64,000 nucleotides of DNA, taken from positions 1,240,001-1,304,000 of the forward strand of contig JAQGEQ010000084.1 in the NCBI GenBank assembly GCA_034620365.1, written 5' to 3'. The notes under the pieces were generated by a model. It had not been told where the DNA came from. It did not search any database and was given only the letters and a program-made list of their open reading frames with translations. Below are positions 56,656 to 64,000 of this stretch, piece after piece. How positions within the stretch are numbered: the first letter of the stretch is position 1; each line of letters starts with the position of its first letter. The DNA is from Pegea sp. RAD2-039 (taxonomy: Eukaryota; Chordata; Thaliacea; Salpida; Salpidae). The position numbers and the translations under genes were made by a program.

Positions 56656-59321
56656 CTCAACCGTAAATCAATCCAAATTCTACCATAATCCAATTTTTAG
56701 ATATAGATCTAAACATAAAAAAAATAAAAACTTATAGTTGTATACATTTTTAAAGCATGAGAAAAATTCAAGAAAAAATGCTTTAATAATCTAAGCTTCG
56801 AATTTCATCGAATATTTTTAACTTTTTGGTTTATGTAAAAACCGTTTTTACCGAACAAATTGTACTTAAGTCAAACAGAAGCAAACTAATTGACAGATAT
56901 CCGTTTATAGAACATAGCTACTTACTTATCCTTAATGACAATAATAACTTCTGCTTATCTAATTTTTAAACTTATATGTACAAATACACTCAACTTGTCT
57001 CATACAAAAATATAAAACTTAGTTTAAAAAAATGTTTCAGTTTTTAATACAAGATGTTTTTATTTAAAAAAATGCTTCTAACAAAAACCATTCTCTAATA
57101 TCGAAACGTTAGTTACAATACTAACTCAATAAGTTCGATAAATCACGTATTTTAAGTTTTTATTTTACCTAAAGAGTATGACGTAAAAAAAGGCTGAAAT
57201 TGCCTTTTTCTTTCGTTCTTGTTGCAGTGTATCAAGTGCATTCCTTTGTATTTAGTAAGTTAAAGTTTTTTTGTATGATTGGTTTCTTTCTTATAACCTC
57301 AAGGATTAATTCTAAATTAGTCATTTAGTGATATATATATTTTTAGTGTATATGTCACGAAAATAAATATTAAAATAAAAGTATAAAAAAAGTAAATATT
57401 ACAAATCTTCTAATCTAAAATAAGCAGAGCTGATACTTTCTTCAACCTAAAGCCTTGATATTTATGTGAGTTTAACACTATCACTAAAATTTGCTTTTAT
57501 TTAAACTTTATTTAAATAAGATATTTCTAATGAAGAAATGTGATATAGCGCAACATTTATAAAAGCCAAACTGCAACTTTTCCTAGAATGAAAATTAAAA
57601 AAATGTCTAATCAGATCAACAATCTTATGAATGATTATGAAATAGTGTACAAGATAATATTAACATAATTAATTTTTATAAGATATATCTTAAACTTAGT
57701 CAATAAATTATAAAAAATTTAATTAAAAATATAATTTCAATTACTTTTAGTAACAACACTAACTTATTTAATTCAATATATAAATATTGAATTATTATAT
57801 TTATATTATAATTCAGTAATTATACTATAAGTTTTTTTCTTCTTATTAGGTAGCTGATATATATTACAAGCTGCTTGAAGGACATTTTATAAAATAAGAA
57901 GTGTGATCTACTTCCTGAATCAGGAATTTTATAAGAACATTTTTTTAGAAATTATGATTGTTCAACTCTGCTCGGCGAATAAAAGCTAAAAAAATCCTTT
58001 TACATTCAAATCTTTTATACAAATTGTATAAATAAGTTATCAATATTTTGTGGTAGTATAAGTCCTAAATAAAAATCTTGCTAAACTACAAACATGTAAT
58101 TAAACATTAGATTTAATACTATAAATTAAATATGATCAAATTTTTTCTACTGTTAACATGAAATTTTAGTTATCATTTAGCCGAGAAAATCTAGTTATCA
58201 TTTTATCAGACTTCTTAGTTCAATCAGAAGATCATTTCTTAGCGGAATATTTAGTTAGAGGTAAAAATTTCAATTAATATGTTGATGTTCAATGATTTAG
58301 AAACTTAAAAAGATATTTGGATATGATACGATTATAAAAATTTTCTAATCAATAAATCTCAAATATTTCTATAAAATTCTGTTTAATCCGACTTTGTATT
58401 TAATACCAATTAGACAGATATAAAAATTGTGTTTTGTTTAATGCAACTCTGCTAGTAGTAATTTTTCATTATTCACTCGATTACATCAGTTTATAGGCTT
58501 TTTACTGCTACCAGAAAATCCGCGGGCTTGTGGTTCCTTTGAAACTGAAATGCAAGCTTATTGCTTCAAAACCTTGAGACCTCACTGGTTCAGAATCCAG
58601 TCACAATATATGACTAAATTATAACGCTCTAAAACTAATTTAAAAATAATCAAAGTTTTATTATCAGGTATCTTCCAAAATGTATTCATTTTTGAAAGGA
58701 AATAATTTAACATAAATTGATACACAACAAATTAAAGAGATTTTCATTTAGTGCACATCTCAGAAACACAAATATTGATAACAAATATGCAGCTTCTCCT
58801 CTACGACGTCAATCTATCTCGATATAGCTTTTATCATACACACAAATGCTTCTCGACAATTAATCGAAATCAAATGAATAAACAAATGTTAGTTTGATGT
58901 TATTTTTTTTTTGCAACAGAACATACCGAATCGTAATTTGTAGCAAAAACCTTTTCAACTACAATTGATACACTCAACAATCGGATCATACATTATAACA
59001 TCAGAAGAAAATCAACTAAATGTTTCTGAACTTAAATCAGTTTGCAGCAAAATGTTTTAACAAATGTCAATAGAACCGAATTTTAAACTGGATTTCCCAA
59101 TTAGTTGGTAATTATATAAAAAGAGAAACCGTCAAGTTATTAAATACTAGATGAAGGTTGCTAGACATTGAAGGTAAAGGAGCAACATCCCAAGTATCTT
59201 TACATGAACTTTTCAATAAATTAACAAGCCACATAAACCCTCCCTTATATTAAAGTATTAAGATAAAATATATTTTATAAAGAACTGCTGTAAGTAGAGT
59301 AGATAAGAAATCGTCGTGAAA
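56656..59321. other. AT-rich intergenic stretch with one tRNA-like arm
   Basis: No open frame of note. At 58584-58601 there is ACTGG, an 8-base loop TTCAGAAT and CCAGT, like a tRNA T-arm with one extra loop base. No complete cloverleaf can be drawn around it. The rest holds nothing recognised. Confidence 0.4.
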
Positions 59322-62007
59322 TTATGAATCAGATCCTGATAGCAGAAAGTTGACAGCTAACTCCACATTCTTGTTGCATGCGATATACGCTTGAACACAT
59401 TCAGCCTCTTGGAAACCCATCGACTTGAGCTACAAAAAAATCAGATTTGAAGAACAACAAATGATGTAGTTGGGTGGTGGGTACTTGTTCAATTTCTTCT
59501 CGTTCACGTGGAGTGACAGTTATCATAGCTTGGTTAGATCCACGACCACTAGCAGGTGTTGGCTCACTTCCAGAAGAAGAGTTGATAAAGTTCACAAACT
59601 CACTTTGATGCTCGCTGATAAACTAAAAATAATTGTAACAAATCAGGTGGAGAAGAGTTGAAGAATGGAGTGAATTGTTTCATCTGAACATCTCAATTAC
59701 TCGGAACAACATTTGTACAAATTTTAGTAGCAACTTACTCGAAGTAAATCAGGATTTTGTTCGGCCATTTGTTCCATGTAAACCTGAAGAATTTCGGGAT
59801 TTTCTCGAACTTGTTCCACCATTTGTTGTAATTGAGGATTATTTTGAACCATCTCTCTGATATTTGCATTGCCACCTGTTGATTCCCAAAAGTTTGAATT
59901 AAATAAATGAACAGTAAACTTGGAGTTAAAATAGATGAAATAAAAAACCTGAAGGCGGATTTACAGGAGCGTTAGATGCTGGACTGCCTGAGACTACAGC
60001 AGGTTGTTGAGCTAAAAACGATAATTAAATAAAATTAAAAAATAAAATTATTATTCAAATTGAAAATGGTTGCTAACCTGAAGACGGTTGTTGTGATAGC
60101 ATATCAATAGAAATGTCACCTTCCAAATATTCCACAGCACGATCAGGATTGTTGTAGCAGGCAGCCAAAGCAGCTACTACTTGATCACGTGGATAACCAA
60201 ACTGTACTATGTTAGAAACAGTTTCTTCGTAGTTCTCATTAGTTGCTGATATAAAACAAAATGTTTAAGGAACAATATTTAGGGTGGGACAAAAGTACCA
60301 TAAGCAGCCAGAGGAGTTGATGATGGTGTTTCTGCTGCTGCTGCTTCAGTGGAAGAGCTTTCTTCAACGCTAAGTTTTGCTTCTCTTAAATGAAACATAA
60401 TTAAGAAATTAATTTGAAAATTAAAATAAAAGCTTCCACTGATGTGGCGAGTTTTACAATATTTTTATTTTAGCAGACATTTTAATGTCAGTTCTAAACT
60501 GGGATTTTTTCATCTTTTTTATGTTATTAACATTCTAAGTAATTATCCACTGTAATATTGTACAGGAACTCTTAAACTTCCATGTGTTACATTTATTTTT
60601 TCTATATTTGTATCTTTATTATATATAATTTTATTACTTAAGAGTCCGTGTCAGCGAAAGGTGCTTTTTTAAGCCCTCTTATTCGCGTTTATTGTAATAA
60701 ATAATTTACAAAATTTAATTAAGTTTGAACTAATAAAAGAACAAATTCAAATAACATATCAAAAAAATGAATATCAGGCAAATGTAATGACAAACGTAAG
60801 CAATTATTAAAGTTGTACTTACTCAGTAGGTTTTGCAGCAGTCTTGTTATCACTCTCTTTTATAGGGGCAGGAACAGTTTTAGCAGAAGAAGAACTTCCA
60901 GCACTTGAAGGCTTAGGCTAAAAGATTTCAATTTTACTTAAGGAGCACTGACCAAAAATAAAATTCATTTCTAATAATTTACATAAACCAGTACTCAGAT
61001 TCAATTGCTAATGCATAAAGTAAACTTGCCTTAGTAACCATTGCCACAATAAATTTGCTGTTGTCAATATTATATTGTTCTATAGTTTTTTCATCTTCTA
61101 AAATTTTTCCTATAAAAATGGTGCTTGCTCAAAATTTTGAGTAAATAATAAATAAGATGTATAAAATCTAAAGCTATTTCAGATGAAAAGTCTCATATAA
61201 TGATAGTTTAAACTAGATTTGTGCTACAAAGTTGAAACTTAATCTATGCATGTTATTTATTCTATATAGTTTTAGGACTTAAGTTTTACCCAACTAAAAC
61301 AAATGGAAAATTCTACTCATCAAATTTACATTAGAAAAAAATTGGTGAATTATACAGATCAAATTAACCCAAAAGATATAAAATTTATACAATGTAAATA
61401 AAACCTCTAAAATTAATAAGACAATTAAAGTTTAATGATATACTTTAATTATATCTAAAATATGATTTAGATGTAAAAATTATTCAAACTTGATAGACAA
61501 ATTTAAATTGTACAATTCCGATTACATTAGTAAAAATAGCTATTTAATTGCTAAATACTGAATCAACAAACCTGCATAAATCAATTTCTGACCATTAACT
61601 GGAAAACTATCAGCTCCTTTCTCTGCAGCTATTTTCTCTTTTAAGGATTTGACCTAAGATAAAGAAGCCACGAGGTCAGTATGTTGCCATTAAAACCATA
61701 ATTTATAAATTTTAAATTAAATTATGATGGGTTAATGGAATTTATGATTTCAATTTTTGAATGAAAATTTTATAGTTATGAGATAATCAATAAACTATTT
61801 ATTTTATTCAATACATGGCTGTAGATGACAAATTATATAGCTCTTACAGCAAACATAAAACAATATGACTGCAGAAAAATAATGAAAAGATCAAAGTGCC
61901 ACAATCTAATACATAATGTAGCCATGAAAATATATTATTACCGTTTCACTTGCTTCCACTTCAACCTGAAAAATATGCTGCTGGAGTGTTTTAATTGTTA
62001 GCTGCAT
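59322..62007 (-). CDS. RAD23: RAD23 (UBL-UBA proteasome shuttle and XPC partner)
   Basis: Ten exons give 340 residues in phase. From the 5' end: 62007-61942, 61653-61572, 61109-61030, 60917-60823, 60384-60299, 60245-60078, 60011-59949, 59875-59739, 59622-59485, 59429-59322. Domain order is that of RAD23. A UBL domain comes first ([10 protein letters not shown]...[13 protein letters not shown]...KLIYAGKIL, residues 1-76), followed by a Ser/Ala/Pro linker and UBA1 ([18 protein letters not shown]...NPDRAVEYL). The XPC-binding segment is next ([19 protein letters not shown]...NPDLL), and UBA2 is last ([18 protein letters not shown]...AVNFLL). RAD23 delivers ubiquitinated proteins to the proteasome and stabilises XPC in nucleotide excision repair. 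The intron at 60918-61029 has a GC donor (AAG then GCAAGT); all other introns here use GT. The length is close to animal RAD23A/B. Confidence 0.95.
60540..60709 (+). mobile_element. Short LINE-tail-like repeat, copy D
   Basis: Plus orientation, inside the RAD23 intron 60385-60822: ATGTGTTACATTTATTTTTTC, then AGAGTCCGTGTCAGCGAAAG, GTGCTTTTTTAAGCCCTC and TTGTAATAAATAATT. It matches the core of copies A and B, with a weaker (TAAA) end. Confidence 0.5.
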
Positions 62008-63419
62008 ATTTCTTTTTATAAATATAAAACACAGATGTTGTAACCTATAAATACAGTAATGATGCTTAATAAAACTTAGATAAAATAAGATAGTTTTTAA
62101 ATTTAAAGTTACTTAATACAAATTTAAGCCTAATTATATATCAACTACCTATAAACTTATTATTCATTTGATGTTTAAACAATAAAGTGTTATGAAGAAT
62201 GCTCTTTTTAATGCAAATAACTTAATACCATTTAGCTTAAATATATAAAAACAATACATCAACTAAATCTTATATATTTAAATAAAATTAGATTTATAAA
62301 GAATAGAGTCTACCAAAAATATAAAATTTTCAGTTAAATTATCTTTTTTTAATTCAATTTTTCTCTCAACTATACGGCTAAAAAATCAAACTTAAACATT
62401 AAATGCTGTTTAACAAATATGCATAAGTAAATCAATTAGAAAATTGTACATTAAACTAATATGTTGAGCTATCAGGTTAACATCAAAAATAGTAAAAGCT
62501 AGTTGTATAAAAATACACGAAAGAAATACATTTTGAGAATTTAAAATTAAGACGGATTTTTCCTGATTATTTATTTGCATTTGCTTGGTTCTGAATGCAG
62601 AACACAACAACGAATAAGGAAAGAACAATCTAGTCTAGGTTACAATGACTAGGATGAATCAAACATACGATAACCAATTTGTAAAAATTAAAAAACACAA
62701 GTTGGAAACACTTTTTGTTTGTAAATTAAGATCTGACTTCCCAGATTTATTTTGTTATACAACCCAAAAAACCACTAAAATAGTAGTTTCTATCAAATAT
62801 AAAATTTTACATAAGAGGTCTATATTTATTATTCTAGTTGAAATAGTTCATTATTTTTTATTACACTTTAAAAACTTGGAGCTAGAATGTTAGCATAACT
62901 AAGCTCATTATAAAAGTTGATAAGGAATTACAATTATATATTAATTTATTGTCCTAGATTTTTGGGTATCTTGCTTGAAAAAGTACAAACTGGAAAAATT
63001 CTATTTATATTACATACTCTGTAAACTTCGATACTTAGAAGCTTATAATCTGTAAGATTTTTTTATTGATAATACAAAACGTCTTAAAAAACCATTTTAA
63101 AATCTTGTGTAAAGTAACACTACAGTCATGCAATCTTTTATGCAACCCTTTATTTATCAGAAAATCGTTACTTATCTATATCTTTACTTTACAAAATCAG
63201 TTTTACATTGATTTAGTTTGCTTTTGTTGCCCGGAAATAAATCACGGAAAATGCTTATAGAATACTACGGTGTACCTTCCTACAAATTTCCATCATTTTT
63301 TTATAGTTTAACTCATCTGTTTAGTCATTTTTTTAATGTATTAAGCAATTTATCGTAAAAAATTTAAAATATTACTAGTATAAAACATTACACCTTCAAT
63401 TGACTTCAATTTATTTATA
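62008..63419. other. Upstream region of RAD23, AT-rich
   Basis: Frames at 62645-62893 and 63066-63260 have no recognisable motif and look like chance frames in AT-rich DNA. Nothing else seen. Confidence 0.45.
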
Positions 63420-63486
63420 AACTTATTTTGTGAGAATGTTTTCTTTAAGCACCCTCCTTTGCATTTATTGAAATAAATAAGTAAAT
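63420..63486 (+). mobile_element. Short LINE-tail-like repeat, copy E (truncated)
   Basis: TTATTTTGTGAGAATGTTTT, then CTTTAAGCACCCTCCTTTGC and ATTTATTGAAATAAATAAG. Only the 3' part of the repeat is present. The bases from 63487 to 64000 hold nothing recognised. Confidence 0.5.
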
Positions 63487-64000
63487 AAACCAACCGTAAT
63501 TTTTCAAATCCAAATGTACTAAACGTAATGTAGTTTAACATATCATTTATCATTAGCTGGTTAAGATTAGATGAATCTATTTTTTGGAAACCCAGCTAAT
63601 TGATGAATACAGATGCTTAATTTCAATTGTAGGTTTCAAGTCTTTTATAGTAAATAATTTTAGCTGAACTTATTGTTAGTAGGTTAAACAAAATTGGGCA
63701 TACTTTTTAATAATTTTTTAAGGTTTGTTGAGTGGGACTTCCCCTAATGAATCAATTTGCAATGTTGTTCAAAATTTTATACATTATAGTATTTGTATAT
63801 CTTAGCAGAATGCTGATAATTAAGCCATTTGTTTTAAGCAAACTTAATATATAGTTAATTAGTGAATATTATATTTGTATATAGTTTATCATACATAAGA
63901 TTATATATAAATTTTGCCAACTTGCATGAACTATATAGTTTTTAAAAAGGATAACATCATTCTTTTTCTTAGCTTTCGGCTGTTCAAAAAAGTTAAAATG

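Overview
The window is nuclear DNA from an animal. It is visibly AT-rich, with many very short introns (roughly 45-65 bases) that have GT/TTTCAG or GT/TTTTAG borders. It holds replication-type histone genes with the animal 3' stem-loop, animal LINE fragments, and genes for ciliary, autophagy, exosome, spliceosome and cell-cycle proteins. The lineage cannot be named from the sequence; a compact-genome invertebrate fits best.

Bases 1-2,740: a diverged tandem repeat, a broken C2H2 zinc-finger gene and a decayed LINE (CR1/Jockey-like) on the minus strand. Bases 2,760-20,030: a rearranged histone region. The first block is H1>, H3>, H4>, <H2B and H2A>. The second is <H1, <H2A, H2B>, H3>, H4>, <H2B and a truncated H2A. 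Parts of the two blocks are inverted repeats of each other and parts are direct repeats. Eleven intact histone genes are present, each followed by a perfect stem-loop. A GACGTC-centred promoter element recurs upstream of them. Several histone relics lie between the intact genes: a deleted H3, a half H2A, H3 and H2B tails, and a lone H1-type stem-loop.

Bases 21,733-62,007: seven single-copy genes that could be spliced in silico with consistent reading phase. They are PRPF38A (+, 8 exons), MTR4/MTREX RNA helicase (-, 19 exons, stop codon 4 bases from that of PRPF38A), a DNAJC4-like J protein (+, one exon), Rubicon (+, 19 exons), an ARL13-type ciliary GTPase (+, 7 exons), CDC20 (+, 12 exons), a PLAT-lipoxygenase (-, 13 exons) and RAD23 (-, 10 exons); counting the single-exon J protein the total is eight. 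Gene functions are unrelated, so this looks like ordinary neighbourhood rather than an operon. The remaining sequence is AT-rich intergenic DNA with five copies of a short LINE-tail-like repeat and a few RTE-type LINE fragments.

No new multi-gene system was found. The points most worth a second look are the lipoxygenase whose C-terminal iron-ligand position is serine, the shared histone promoter element with its ghost copy, the graveyard of histone relics, a repeated antisense coding-like segment beside histone genes, and a possible 55-residue membrane peptide gene next to the lipoxygenase. All exon models are hand-built from splice signals, reading phase and remembered family sequences; none was checked by alignment.
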